This document shows positions 1 through 9,150 of a DNA stretch of 64,000 nucleotides, piece by piece. Source of the DNA: Paenibacillus sp. Soil750 (GTDB lineage Bacteria > Bacillota > Bacilli > Paenibacillales > NBRC-103111); NCBI RefSeq assembly GCF_001428045.1, contig NZ_LMSD01000040.1:62096-126095 (forward strand). The letters run 5' to 3'. The translations under genes and the position numbers were made by a program. Each line of letters opens with the position of its first letter. Within the stretch, counting starts at the first letter, position 1. A model generated the notes under the pieces. The model made no database searches. It was not told the DNA's origin and saw nothing but the letters and a program-made list of their open reading frames with translations.

Positions 1-1
1 C

Positions 2-3000
2 TCACTCGACGGCGTTTCAGCAACCACCAATGAGATTGGGGAGTTTACGTTCAACGATGTTACGCCTCGGAACGATGCACGGTTAGAGATCACGAAAGAC
101 AACTATGAGACTGTATATTTGATTCCTTTTAATTTATCACCAGGTGAAACCAAGGATTTTGGCAATCTTATCATGCAAAAACTCCGAGGTAGCATAATCG
201 GAAGCATTACTTCTACTACTGGCAGCAGCTTAGCATCCGTACAAATCCGTGTTAAAGGAACCGAAACAACGGCATATACAGATACATCAGGTAATTTTAC
301 AATCAATAACCTCCCAGTGGGCAGCTACACCCTACAAATTTCAGCTGATAACTACATAGGCCAAGATATCTCCGTGACGGTCGTGCAAAATGAGAATTCG
401 CCGGTATCAGTGAGCCTCACACATCAAACGGCTAATGTTCAGGGCTACGCCAGATCCACTACTGGTGAGATCATCACGTATACACAAGCTACAATTCCAG
501 GGACTAGCTACACGGCTTATGTGAACGAAAGCGGTCAATTCACATTTTATAATCTGCCTGTGGGATATACGATTCAGGAGATCGTTATTGCGGACTACCA
601 GCCAAAACTTCCGTTACCTGCGATCACGGTTACCCCGAATCTGAACAGTATCGGTACACTTGAGTTTCAACCCGTGGGGACAATAACAGGTGTTGTTCGA
701 GCAAGCGATGCAACCAATAACAACCCCGTGCTATCTAATGTGACTGTCACTCTGCAGGCAATTGGCGATAGTTATGTGCAAACGACCACATCAGATGAAA
801 ACGGTTCGTTCAGCTTTAGCAATATTCCTGCGAATGCAAGTTATACCCTTACTATTGAAAAAGCAGGCTATGTTTTGTATCCGATGCAGCCATTCACTGT
901 TACTAGGGGTCAAAATTATAAATATCTTTACTTGCAACAAGGTGTTGCAGTAACTAACGAAACCCAGTTACTAGCGGCATATGCGAATACTAGCGTTCCT
1001 TATATTTTATTACTCAATGATATCCATCTAACGGAACCGTTCAATTTCAACCGACCTATCTCGCTCGGAGGGGTATCCGTTTCTAATTCCAACATCAAGC
1101 TATCTTCTCCTAATTTTTTAATTTCATCTCCTGGTGTCGGTTGGAGTGGATTAGATATGTATTGCGATGTAGGCAATGATGAAACGAAACTTCGAGCAGC
1201 ACTTTACAGCTTCGTAGGAGCCATTAAATTAAATGGTTTAGGAAATTACGATGGAATTATTAAAATAGTATCTCAAAAGAATTACTTTATCACGGATGGT
1301 ACTAGCAACCTTACTGCGTTTGTAAATAACGCCGAAGGATTAGGAAATGCACTTGCTAATCCAAATGTTTCAACTATTTATGTAGCTGAAAATATCTATT
1401 CCTACGGTAATTTAAATCTTCCAAACCGATCAATTCACTTTACTAGTCAATCGGAGAAAGCAATTCAAAAAGATAGTTACTCCAATGCTAGCCAAGTACA
1501 ACTGACGAACGTCAGATTATTGCCAGAGCACGATACGGTACCGCCTACCCTAACCGCTGTCTCCACTGGCGACGTGGAGCTTGATCTACAAGATGTCAAA
1601 GCCACTTTGAATGAAGCCGCCACGCTTTATTTAGTGCCAGAAGGAACAACACGCGTATTAGGAGAGATTACCTCTCACGCAGTAACAAGTGTGTTTGCCT
1701 CAACTGACGGGCAAGCTTCGTTGAAGTTAGCATCGGTCCCTCCAGGTGACTATGTGCTGTATGCCGTTGATAGCACTGGGAATATCTCAGTACCGTCTGC
1801 CGTCATCCATGTGCATAAATCCGTATCGAAGGTCTTGTCGGATATCCGCCATGGCTTAGATATAGCAAACATGACTTGGATAACCACCTATGATTTCAAG
1901 AGAGCAGGACTACAAAATATAGACGAAGATCATCTCGACTTGTATCAATTTGCTCTTAATATGGATAAGGACGCATTACTTTCAGCCTCAAGTAATCAAG
2001 ATTTTGTTACAAGAATGCAAGGTTGGATCGATGTTGCGAATATCGCGCCAGTCATTCAACGAGCGTTAATGTCAGGATTTTATAACTCTTTCAATTGGTC
2101 AATTCTCAACAACAACGCTGAAGGCATCCTCAGTGCTTATCAGTTAACCGGGATTTCCTCCAACTCACAACTTGCTATAGCAGAGCATTTCATGGAGCTT
2201 GAGTTCCAGCGCGGCAATTATAAGCTTTTGAGTAGAACAGCGATTCAAGAGGCAATCAACGACAGCTTACCTTCTCCTGAATTATCTAACTGGGAAGGAA
2301 CACCTATTCAACAAGGACTTGGAACGAAGCGTGTAGCTCTCCGTTTGAGTATCAAAAACGCTAAAGGGATTTCGTTAAAAGGCTACACAGCCAACGATCT
2401 CACAGTTAAGATAAACGGTGAAGAAACAAGTCTAAGTGATAGCGAGATTTTCCCTTCGCTTGTATACGATAATGTCAGCAGCTCCTATCAAATCGTGTTT
2501 GCTGGCGAAGAGAGCTCGACAACGTATACACTTTCGGATCTTTCTCTTAGAGGAGTAGTCATCCAAGCAGAAGAATTGTCCGTAACGACTCCAGATCTGG
2601 GAGTCCCAGTTACATCTATTGAGCTCAGTATTTATACGAACTCTAATCGCATTCCTACCAATAGCTCCAGTACAGTCAGCCTAAATATTGCGCCTAATAA
2701 TGCGACGAATAAAAACATCTTCTGGAGCATTGAGCCAAGTGGGATTGCAACAGTTTCCCAACAGGGTTACCTGAATGTTACGGGCATAGGGCATTTCACA
2801 CTCACAGCAAAGAACGAGTTATACGGGATAAGTCAGACACTAGAGTTGGAAGCCGTAGATAGTGGATCTGCGCTGAGTGCCGTTCAAGCATACGCAGCAA
2901 GCGAAGGAACTGCATCCTTAACTTTGGAAGATTTGAAAAACACGTGTGTCGGTAATATCGTGGATACGGCATTCGACAATTACAAAAGAGCAATCGTAGC

Positions 3001-4132
3001 GAAACGCGGCGAATTCGTGGGCCTACAAAACTATCAAATTTCAAATTTACTACAAGACATATTTAGTGAGTACACCTCTACCGCAGCACTTAACCAAGCA
3101 CTCTACGCGTATATCGATGACAACCCTGCAGCTTGGGATGCACTGGATAAAGATACTTTAGCCACTTTTGGCGTTTATCAAGCGGATGCTACCAACTTCC
3201 AGTATGTAAAGCAAGTGATCTTGGATACATTTATCGAAGATGGCGGTCCACTCGGGCGTACACAATTAAATACACTGGTTGCTAATGTACCTAGCTTTTC
3301 CATTAGAGATTATAATCCAACTGTTTATGCCACTCAAATGATAAGCCAACATTTGAAAAATGACGGCTCCAATGTTGTTGTGACATTCAAAGTTGCCAAT
3401 TTATACAACGAGGGTAACACAGGCCTTACTTCGCAGGATGTAAAAGCAATCGTTGACGGGGAGACAAGAGGCTTATACGACTCCGCATTGTTCTCGAACT
3501 TCCTGAATCTTGGAAACGGTGTTTACAGTTTTGAAGTCTTGCAATCGGCTTTAGCAAATCCGCTATCGATCGATGCATTAAAGGTTCGAGTTGGCTACTC
3601 GTATATTCCAATTGCAACTGAGATTTCGGTGAGTAGACAAGCCGCGTTAATCGAGCACGCAGTCGCGAATCATACACTGAACATTGTGGATGAACTGTTG
3701 TTTACCGCAGGGAACCTGCCAAGCTTGCTTGGACTTAGCTTTACTACTCTTACAAGTAATTTGGAATCGGCCTACGTTGCACATGGCAATGTGCTTACAG
3801 AAGGCTCGATCCGCCGAATTATTAATGGTATGCACATTGTTAGGTCTTTTCATCAAACCCCGTCAGCGAGCACAGACACGTACAACCTTGAATTTCACCA
3901 AAATATAACTGGAAGCTTAATGTATTCGGTATTTGCACGTAACCAGAGCGGTTATCTAGCTATGAACGGAACGGGCTATTATTCCAATTTGTACAACTTC
4001 ACATTCGGACACGCGTCAACTTTCCCTGTCGTTCTATCCTACATTTCCACTCCAACGGAAAAATTAAGATACAGCAGTGATAATTCCTTCGTGCCTGATT
4101 TTGAAATTATTTTTACGAACTCATCTCCATAA
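2..4132 (+). CDS. Large surface protein with carboxypeptidase-regulatory-like repeats and a Big_2 Ig-like domain (5' partial)
   Basis: The frame is open from base 2, so the start lies left of the window; 1376 residues are visible. The first ~320 residues hold four carboxypeptidase-regulatory-like beta-sandwich repeats, each with the G-x-F-x-F-x-N-[LI]-P signature (GEFTFNDV, GNFTINNLPVG, GQFTFYNLPVG, GSFSFSNIPA). Around 512-605 is a segment beginning DTVPPTLT of a type common in Paenibacillus surface proteins. Around 869-945 is a bacterial Ig-like (Big_2) domain (VTSIELS, then IFWSIEPSGIATV). The remainder is not recognised. No LPxTG motif and no C-terminal SLH domain is present; export and wall-attachment signals, if any, must be in the missing N-terminus. 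Such proteins are exported and bind glycans or other surface components; the exact role is unknown. A strong terminator follows directly. Confidence 0.75.
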   Translation, partial: SLDGVSATTNEIGEFTFNDVTPRNDARLEITKDNYETVYLIPFNLSPGETKDFGNLIMQKLRGSIIGSITSTTGSSLASVQIRVKGTETTAYTDTSGNFTINNLPVGSYTLQISADNYIGQDISVTVVQNENSPVSVSLTHQTANVQGYARSTTGEIITYTQATIPGTSYTAYVNESGQFTFYNLPVGYTIQEIVIADYQPKLPLPAITVTPNLNSIGTLEFQPVGTITGVVRASDATNNNPVLSNVTVTLQAIGDSYVQTTTSDENGSFSFSNIPANASYTLTIEKAGYVLYPMQPFTVTRGQNYKYLYLQQGVAVTNETQLLAAYANTSVPYILLLNDIHLTEPFNFNRPISLGGVSVSNSNIKLSSPNFLISSPGVGWSGLDMYCDVGNDETKLRAALYSFVGAIKLNGLGNYDGIIKIVSQKNYFITDGTSNLTAFVNNAEGLGNALANPNVSTIYVAENIYSYGNLNLPNRSIHFTSQSEKAIQKDSYSNASQVQLTNVRLLPEHDTVPPTLTAVSTGDVELDLQDVKATLNEAATLYLVPEGTTRVLGEITSHAVTSVFASTDGQASLKLASVPPGDYVLYAVDSTGNISVPSAVIHVHKSVSKVLSDIRHGLDIANMTWITTYDFKRAGLQNIDEDHLDLYQFALNMDKDALLSASSNQDFVTRMQGWIDVANIAPVIQRALMSGFYNSFNWSILNNNAEGILSAYQLTGISSNSQLAIAEHFMELEFQRGNYKLLSRTAIQEAINDSLPSPELSNWEGTPIQQGLGTKRVALRLSIKNAKGISLKGYTANDLTVKINGEETSLSDSEIFPSLVYDNVSSSYQIVFAGEESSTTYTLSDLSLRGVVIQAEELSVTTPDLGVPVTSIELSIYTNSNRIPTNSSSTVSLNIAPNNATNKNIFWSIEPSGIATVSQQGYLNVTGIGHFTLTAKNELYGISQTLELEAVDSGSALSAVQAYAASEGTASLTLEDLKNTCVGNIVDTAFDNYKRAIVAKRGEFVGLQNYQISNLLQDIFSEYTSTAALNQALYAYIDDNPAAWDALDKDTLATFGVYQADATNFQYVKQVILDTFIEDGGPLGRTQLNTLVANVPSFSIRDYNPTVYATQMISQHLKNDGSNVVVTFKVANLYNEGNTGLTSQDVKAIVDGETRGLYDSALFSNFLNLGNGVYSFEVLQSALANPLSIDALKVRVGYSYIPIATEISVSRQAALIEHAVANHTLNIVDELLFTAGNLPSLLGLSFTTLTSNLESAYVAHGNVLTEGSIRRIINGMHIVRSFHQTPSASTDTYNLEFHQNITGSLMYSVFARNQSGYLAMNGTGYYSNLYNFTFGHASTFPVVLSYISTPTEKLRYSSDNSFVPDFEIIFTNSSP

Positions 4133-4143
4133 AATAAAAGAAC

Positions 4144-4178
4144 AAATCCCACTCCTTTATTAAAGGGTGGGATTTTCG
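4144..4178. terminator. Bidirectional intrinsic terminator
   Basis: Near-perfect stem (AAATCCCACTCCTTTA with TTAAAGGGTGGGATTT, one bulged base) followed by TTTTCGTT on the plus strand and preceded by A residues. It lies between the convergent surface-protein gene and the XRE gene and overlaps the last codons of the latter. Confidence 0.8.
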
Positions 4179-4384
4179 TTAATCAACTCATACAAGTCCC
4201 TCACCTGACAACCGATGGTATCCGCAACGGAAATCGCCACTTGCAAAGGCATGACTCTCTTATTTTCCATATAGTCAGCGATCCGCTCAGGCTTATACAA
4301 CAGGGCTCGAGCTAGTTCTTCCCTACCCATTCCGCGCTCATCCAAGCGTTCTTGTAGTAAACAACGACCCAGTTCAAATTTCAT
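4160..4384 (-). CDS. Small XRE/Cro-type helix-turn-helix regulator
   Basis: 74 residues forming little more than one HTH domain. The helices around EELARALLYKPERIADYMENK correspond to the recognition region of the Cro/C1 family, followed by MPLQVAISVADTIGCQVRDLYEL, the usual last helices. It probably binds an operator as a dimer. It has its own transcription unit, convergent with the surface-protein gene, and its 3' end lies inside the shared terminator hairpin. Its target is not evident. The helical pattern is clear although the protein is short. Confidence 0.75.
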   Translation of the reverse strand: MKFELGRCLLQERLDERGMGREELARALLYKPERIADYMENKRVMPLQVAISVADTIGCQVRDLYELINENPTL

Positions 4385-4454
4385 TCGCGGCTAACCCCCT
4401 GTCCAAAAGATTGTTACCCACAGCCTCGCCAACGTTAGTAGCTTTTATTCGCAG

Positions 4455-4507
4455 TAAAAAACCCAGCCTAAGCATTCACAGAGTAGTGTAAGCTTAGGCT
4501 GGGTTTT
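4455..4507 (-). terminator. Intrinsic terminator of the ABC/secreted-protein operon
   Basis: A 16-bp perfect stem (AAAACCCAGCCTAAGC with GCTTAGGCTGGGTTTT) around a 17-nt loop. Read on the minus strand it is followed by a run of T, directly downstream of the stop codon of the 4555-6711 gene. Confidence 0.85.
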
Positions 4508-4554
4508 GCAAGCAAAGATAGGAAATCTTGCTTTAAGCGCTTTGGTTTCGGCTT

Positions 4555-6711
4555 TTAGTCCGTAGTAATAAACCAATCAGCTTTTTGTGTAGCTAGTAGC
4601 TTTCTTTGACCTTGGAATTCGTCATAGATACTGAATGTATATTTTTGTAGAAACTTCGTATTATAAATGAGGCCAGGATCTGGAATTGTTATTTTGAAAT
4701 TGTCTCTCTGACCAAGACGAATCTTAGAATCTTCATCCGCTGTTGAATCACCATTAATGACATCAAAATCTTTGAAATCAAATGCCCTCTCAAATCGCTT
4801 AATTCCGCCGCCATCCTCAAATACAAGCAGCAAGTTATGACCTTCGGTATTAATCTCTGTCATTTTCTCTTTGGTTAACTCGTAGTTGAATTGCAACGTA
4901 AATACACCGTCCGATATGGATGTTCCTATTTTATCAATCGAGATCGTATACGGGAATAAATCCACATTTTTAAGTGTTGTTGCTACATGGGTCTTCTCGT
5001 CTGGCAGCCAGTAAGCTATGGGATTCACATAGGAATCTGGGACGGATTTCTCCCCTTCCGACAGCTTGCCTTCCGTGACTGCTTCTCCTAAAAGTAAATT
5101 CATATTTGTCGTGGAGAATCCCTTGGGAACTGTTGCCCAAACATTGAGCAGCGCTTTGCCAGTAGGACTAATCTTGTTCTTCACTTCAACAACGTTTGCC
5201 GGGAATACCGTCCCGTCTGACGAACGGAAATTGGCAACAAGCTTGGACACATTCGTGAACCGCTTCTCCAAATTAGTGGCTTCCACCATCGCGGAGTACA
5301 TGATATTCGTTTTATCCTCATAGGTCGACACGCTCCGAACCCCGTACTTCGCCTTTCGCCCGATATCATTCGATGTATAAAATTGCCCCATACCGATGAA
5401 TGGAATGGCTTGCAGTTCGGCTTGTGTCGAGAACTCCAGCACATCTGTTGCTGTGGTACTGCCTGTACTTGTACCCGTTCCTGTCCCTGCCGTTTCCCCC
5501 TCATTCTCTTGGAGAACTAATTTAATTTGAGAAAACTCGTACGTATAGGGCACCTTGCCTGCAATTTGCAGATTGACGCTTGCACCCGCTCCCAACCCAA
5601 TCACTTTAGCCGTCTGGATAAGCTTTGCATCAATTTTCACTGCGTCATCCAATAAGAAATACCCGGATAATTTCGGTATAGGCAGCGCTTCTTCCCCATT
5701 ATTGCTCAGTGTTAAATCGGCTGTAAGCAGATCCTGATCTTCCCACGGCAATCTGTGCAAACCGTTCAGCTGAGTCGTATACACACCAGATTTACTTGTG
5801 AAGGTATATGCCTTCCCTACGGAGCCCCCTTCCTGCTGAGAAACAGCTGGAAGCTGGAAGTTCGCAACGGCGACATTCAATTTCAAGTCTGGAATCGTCT
5901 CCGCAACCGCTAATTGCCAAGCATCTGCAGCAACAGCAATCGGAATCGAGCCGGAGAGCTGAATTTCCTTCGTCTCCTTCGGATTAATCTGCAAATCCTT
6001 CAATCCTTTGGCTTCCATCGGATACAGCAGCCCTTCTGAAGTACGAATAGAGAAGAGGTACGCAGGAATAGTTACGGTATGACTTCCAACATTCTCCAAA
6101 CTCACATACACCGTTGGAACATGATATTTCTCATTCTTGTTACTGACGAACTTTTTAATCGAAGCCTTCACGTTAGTTCCACCGACAGAAATCACAGATG
6201 CAAGATCAGCAGGTGTTACATCTGTATAGTCATCAGGAATGGCAACCTCACCCAAAACTCGTTCAAAATTAGGTTGGTTGAAATCCCACTTAATAAATTG
6301 CACAACGAGGTCTTGTAAGTTCGTGCTCGTATTCACATTTGCATAAAACGTTATATCTGTCGTTGAACCGGGAGCTACCCGGTTCTTATCCTTATCTGCC
6401 GGAAGTAATCGAACTGAGAATTGATTGCCCGATTTGCTTTTCAGACGCACCCAATAATCGATAAATTGCAGTTCACTGCTGCCCTCATTATGGATGGTAA
6501 TGGTAAATGTCGCTAACCTCCCACTTTGATCCTGTAGTAGATGAATCTGTTTCAACTCAAAGTAACTGCTTCCAGTCATGTTGACCTTTCCCACATCTAG
6601 AACAAGTGTGGAGGGGCTGCTATCGGCCCAGACAGGTGTAATGGCTCCTAGCGTAAGCAGTGCTGACAAGGCTATAGTTGCTACACGTTTGTGGTGAATT
6701 TTGATAATCAT
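4555..6711 (-). CDS. Unknown secreted protein, last gene of the FtsX-type ABC operon
   Basis: 718 residues. A signal peptide is visible: basic n-region (HHKR), hydrophobic ATIALSALLTLGAI, and a likely cleavage site after PVWA. The rest is beta-rich and contains at least two NEAT-free, DUF-like segments built as beta-sandwiches about relations such as FTITIHNEGSSELQFIDYWVRL, resembling proteins that describe 'accessory' or CARDB/DUF4352-type extracellular Ig folds; I do not recognise a named family with certainty. A short Gly/Thr/Ser linker (GTGTGTSTGSTT) near residue 410 separates two halves. It starts 30 bp after the solute-binding protein stop, with AAGGAGG 12 bp before the ATG, so it is probably co-transcribed. 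It may be an extracellular partner of the transporter; function unknown. Confidence 0.7.
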   Translation of the reverse strand: MIIKIHHKRVATIALSALLTLGAITPVWADSSPSTLVLDVGKVNMTGSSYFELKQIHLLQDQSGRLATFTITIHNEGSSELQFIDYWVRLKSKSGNQFSVRLLPADKDKNRVAPGSTTDITFYANVNTSTNLQDLVVQFIKWDFNQPNFERVLGEVAIPDDYTDVTPADLASVISVGGTNVKASIKKFVSNKNEKYHVPTVYVSLENVGSHTVTIPAYLFSIRTSEGLLYPMEAKGLKDLQINPKETKEIQLSGSIPIAVAADAWQLAVAETIPDLKLNVAVANFQLPAVSQQEGGSVGKAYTFTSKSGVYTTQLNGLHRLPWEDQDLLTADLTLSNNGEEALPIPKLSGYFLLDDAVKIDAKLIQTAKVIGLGAGASVNLQIAGKVPYTYEFSQIKLVLQENEGETAGTGTGTSTGSTTATDVLEFSTQAELQAIPFIGMGQFYTSNDIGRKAKYGVRSVSTYEDKTNIMYSAMVEATNLEKRFTNVSKLVANFRSSDGTVFPANVVEVKNKISPTGKALLNVWATVPKGFSTTNMNLLLGEAVTEGKLSEGEKSVPDSYVNPIAYWLPDEKTHVATTLKNVDLFPYTISIDKIGTSISDGVFTLQFNYELTKEKMTEINTEGHNLLLVFEDGGGIKRFERAFDFKDFDVINGDSTADEDSKIRLGQRDNFKITIPDPGLIYNTKFLQKYTFSIYDEFQGQRKLLATQKADWFITTD

Positions 6712-6741
6712 GATGGGCTATTTCCTCCTTCCATATCCATC

Positions 6742-8226
6742 TTATCCTGCGGGAACTGCTTGAGCTTGATTCATCATCGGTTGCAAGGGTGCACCTGGGT
6801 TTTCTTTCATTTGTTTGAGCATGGCATCGCCATCCGTTTGCCATTTCTTAAGCGCTTCTCGAGCCGTTATTTTCCCTTGTAGGACATCGGCAAACAGCTT
6901 ACGACCAATCTCCTGCACTTGATAAATATTAGGATTATTTCGATAAATTTTCGAATTATCTTCAATTGGAGCCGGTGTGACATTATAAAAAGCTTCCATG
7001 TGAAAATCCAGTCCTTCAGTAGGTTTCAAATATTTGGAGCGTGCCACCAACATGTTTTGACTGCGCGATTTCAGTTTGGCCCACTCATCTCCGTTAATGA
7101 ACTTGATGAACTTCCAGGCATCGTCTGGATTTTGCGATTTGGCGTTAATGCCCATAATGCCATTCATATAAATAGAGCCGCCAACGCCTTTGGCTTCGGG
7201 GTGAGAAGGAATTGTGACAACGTCCCAATCGATCGGTGTGAAACCTTTATAATTGGCTGCATTTTTATTTGCGTTCGTAAGCTGTTGAATTTGGCCATAA
7301 TTGAGAATCCCCATAGCTAACCGACCCGACATAAAATCATCGTACGCAAAGGGATTATTCTGATCAAACCTTTGATTCATTTGTTTCTGTGGATCTGCTA
7401 CCGCTGGGAAAACATTATCTTTTTGCAACTGTGCCATTTTGGCCCATACTTTCTCCCACTGGTCCGTATCTACTGTCATCTTCTCCCCAGCATCATCAAA
7501 CATTTTTAATTGCAGAGGAGCTGTATACATTTGCATGCCGTAGAACAAATCGCCACCCTGGGCTTGAGTTGTAAAAGAGAACCCATTGATACGCTTATCC
7601 CCTTCACCTTTCGCCAATCGTTTGGAAAGATCAAATGTCTCATCCCATGTCATACCGTCCTTCGGATAATCGACTCCCGCATCTTGGAACATTTTCTTAT
7701 TATAAATAAGTGCTGAGGAACTGAATGTCGGAGCAAGGGCATAAAGCTTGCCACCGCCTGCATTCTTCATTCCCTCTATCACGGCTGGAACAATTCCGGT
7801 TGTATCGAATTTATCTTTCGTTATGCGAGAATCCAACTGTAATAGCAGGTTACTTTCGATGATTTCTGGCAGCTGTTCATAACCAAGCATAACCACATCC
7901 GGCGGATTATCGCCCTGCATCACTTCTTTTAGCTTCTCCATCGGATCCGGCATCTTCTCACCCGGCTGAATGTTTCCGTTCATGAACTTTTCATCCATCG
8001 TTGAAATTATTTCTAGCTTGATATTCGGATTAGCAAATTCAAATATTTCAGTGAATTGCTGTGTGAAATATTCATAATTACCACCATACCCCATATTAGT
8101 CGCGATCCTCAGCACACGCTCTTGGTTATCGTCGGCTTTCTCCCCTTTGGTACAAGCAACAGCAAGTGGAGCCATCAATGCTAAGGTTAAGGTTGTAACG
8201 AGCACCTTACGTGTCATGTTTATCAT
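6742..8226 (-). CDS. Family-1 extracellular solute-binding lipoprotein
   Basis: 494 residues. N-terminal lipoprotein signal: TRK, a hydrophobic stretch, then PLAVAC with Cys25 as the likely lipidated residue. The body has the pattern of sugar-type (MalE-like, SBP_bac_1) binding proteins: LRIATNMGYGG, a PDVVMLGYEQLPEI segment, LYALAPTFSSSALIYNKKMF, MTWDETFDLSKRL, and ...GSIYMNGIMGINAKSQNPDDAWKFIKF. It begins inside the stop of the upstream ATPase (ATGA, 4-bp overlap) with GGAGG 9 bp before the ATG. Unlike ordinary binding proteins it has no MalF/MalG-type permeases next to it; its neighbours are an FtsX-type permease and two MacB-like ATPases. Ligand unknown. Confidence 0.9.
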   Translation of the reverse strand: MINMTRKVLVTTLTLALMAPLAVACTKGEKADDNQERVLRIATNMGYGGNYEYFTQQFTEIFEFANPNIKLEIISTMDEKFMNGNIQPGEKMPDPMEKLKEVMQGDNPPDVVMLGYEQLPEIIESNLLLQLDSRITKDKFDTTGIVPAVIEGMKNAGGGKLYALAPTFSSSALIYNKKMFQDAGVDYPKDGMTWDETFDLSKRLAKGEGDKRINGFSFTTQAQGGDLFYGMQMYTAPLQLKMFDDAGEKMTVDTDQWEKVWAKMAQLQKDNVFPAVADPQKQMNQRFDQNNPFAYDDFMSGRLAMGILNYGQIQQLTNANKNAANYKGFTPIDWDVVTIPSHPEAKGVGGSIYMNGIMGINAKSQNPDDAWKFIKFINGDEWAKLKSRSQNMLVARSKYLKPTEGLDFHMEAFYNVTPAPIEDNSKIYRNNPNIYQVQEIGRKLFADVLQGKITAREALKKWQTDGDAMLKQMKENPGAPLQPMMNQAQAVPAG

Positions 8227-9149
8227 TTTAATTTTCCTCCAACCGTTCGTGAATTAGATGAATCTTTTTCCTCATTTGCCGATAGTGCTCTCGGTGCTTT
8301 AATCATGATCGTATCGCCATCAAACTCCATCGTTGCTTTCCCGTTAATGTTCAGAGCGGTCAAATAAGCTTTGGGAACCTGTAGACGGCCCGCACGATCC
8401 AACACGACATATTCCTCGTGAGCTTCACCTGTGAGTCCTGTCGATACTCCCTCTATAGTTGATATCGAAGGGTTGCGGGCAATAAACTCCGAGCTTGTCA
8501 TCCCATCTCGTATAGCAACGACGCGCCCTACTTTGCCCGCCATAGACATATCGTGGGTAACAATCACAATCGTGACACCTAGTTCCTTATTCAATCGTTG
8601 GAAAATAGAAAGAATCATATCCGCCGTCTTCGTATCTACCGACCCCGTCGGTTCATCCGCAAGCAGCAAACGCGGACGGTTTGCCAGTGAAATCGCAATC
8701 GCTACGCGCTGTTGCTCACCACCGGAAAGCTCTTGCAGTTTATTATTCAAGCGGTGGCTAAGGCCAACCCAGTCCAGCAATTGCTTCGCGTAGGCAGGAT
8801 CATAGTTCCCGCTAAGCATCATGGGCATTTCCACATTTTCAAGTGCAGTCAAGTAAGAAACGAGATTTCGCGCATTATTTTGCCAAATAAAGCCCACCGT
8901 ATGTCGTTTGTAATCAACGAGCTGCTTATCTGTAATCTTAAGCAAATCCCAGTCTCCGACTTTCACTTGACCTGCGGAAGGGCGATCAAGACCTCCTAAA
9001 ATGTTCAGCAAGGTAGATTTCCCGCTTCCGCTATTGCCAATAATCGCCATCAATTCGCCGTCGTCAATCTGAATATTAAGCCCTTGCAAAGCGACAACTT
9101 CGATCTCGTCGGTTTTATAAATTTTCACTAAGCCCTCGCAAGTAATCAT
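8223..9149 (-). CDS. ABC transporter ATPase (MacB/LolD type) with C-terminal AbrB-like domain
   Basis: 308 residues. Residues ~1-225 are a complete nucleotide-binding domain: Walker A GNSGSGKST (38-46), signature LSGGEQQR, Walker B LLLADEPTG, and H-loop VTHD. The sequence is closest to LolD/MacB-like ATPases that energise FtsX-type permeases. Residues ~246-286 are extra: VVLDRAGRLQVPKAYL then LNINGKATMEF and DTIMIKAP, which fits the AbrB/MazE swapped-hairpin pattern (D-x-x-GR-[IVL]-x-[VI]P...LGI...D-x-I-x-[IL]). The tail may serve as a dimerisation or regulatory domain; DNA binding is possible but unproven. The gene starts 1 bp after the permease stop and overlaps the binding-protein start. 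Confidence 0.9.
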   Translation of the reverse strand: MITCEGLVKIYKTDEIEVVALQGLNIQIDDGELMAIIGNSGSGKSTLLNILGGLDRPSAGQVKVGDWDLLKITDKQLVDYKRHTVGFIWQNNARNLVSYLTALENVEMPMMLSGNYDPAYAKQLLDWVGLSHRLNNKLQELSGGEQQRVAIAISLANRPRLLLADEPTGSVDTKTADMILSIFQRLNKELGVTIVIVTHDMSMAGKVGRVVAIRDGMTSSEFIARNPSISTIEGVSTGLTGEAHEEYVVLDRAGRLQVPKAYLTALNINGKATMEFDGDTIMIKAPRALSANEEKDSSNSRTVGGKLK

Positions 9150-9150
9150 G

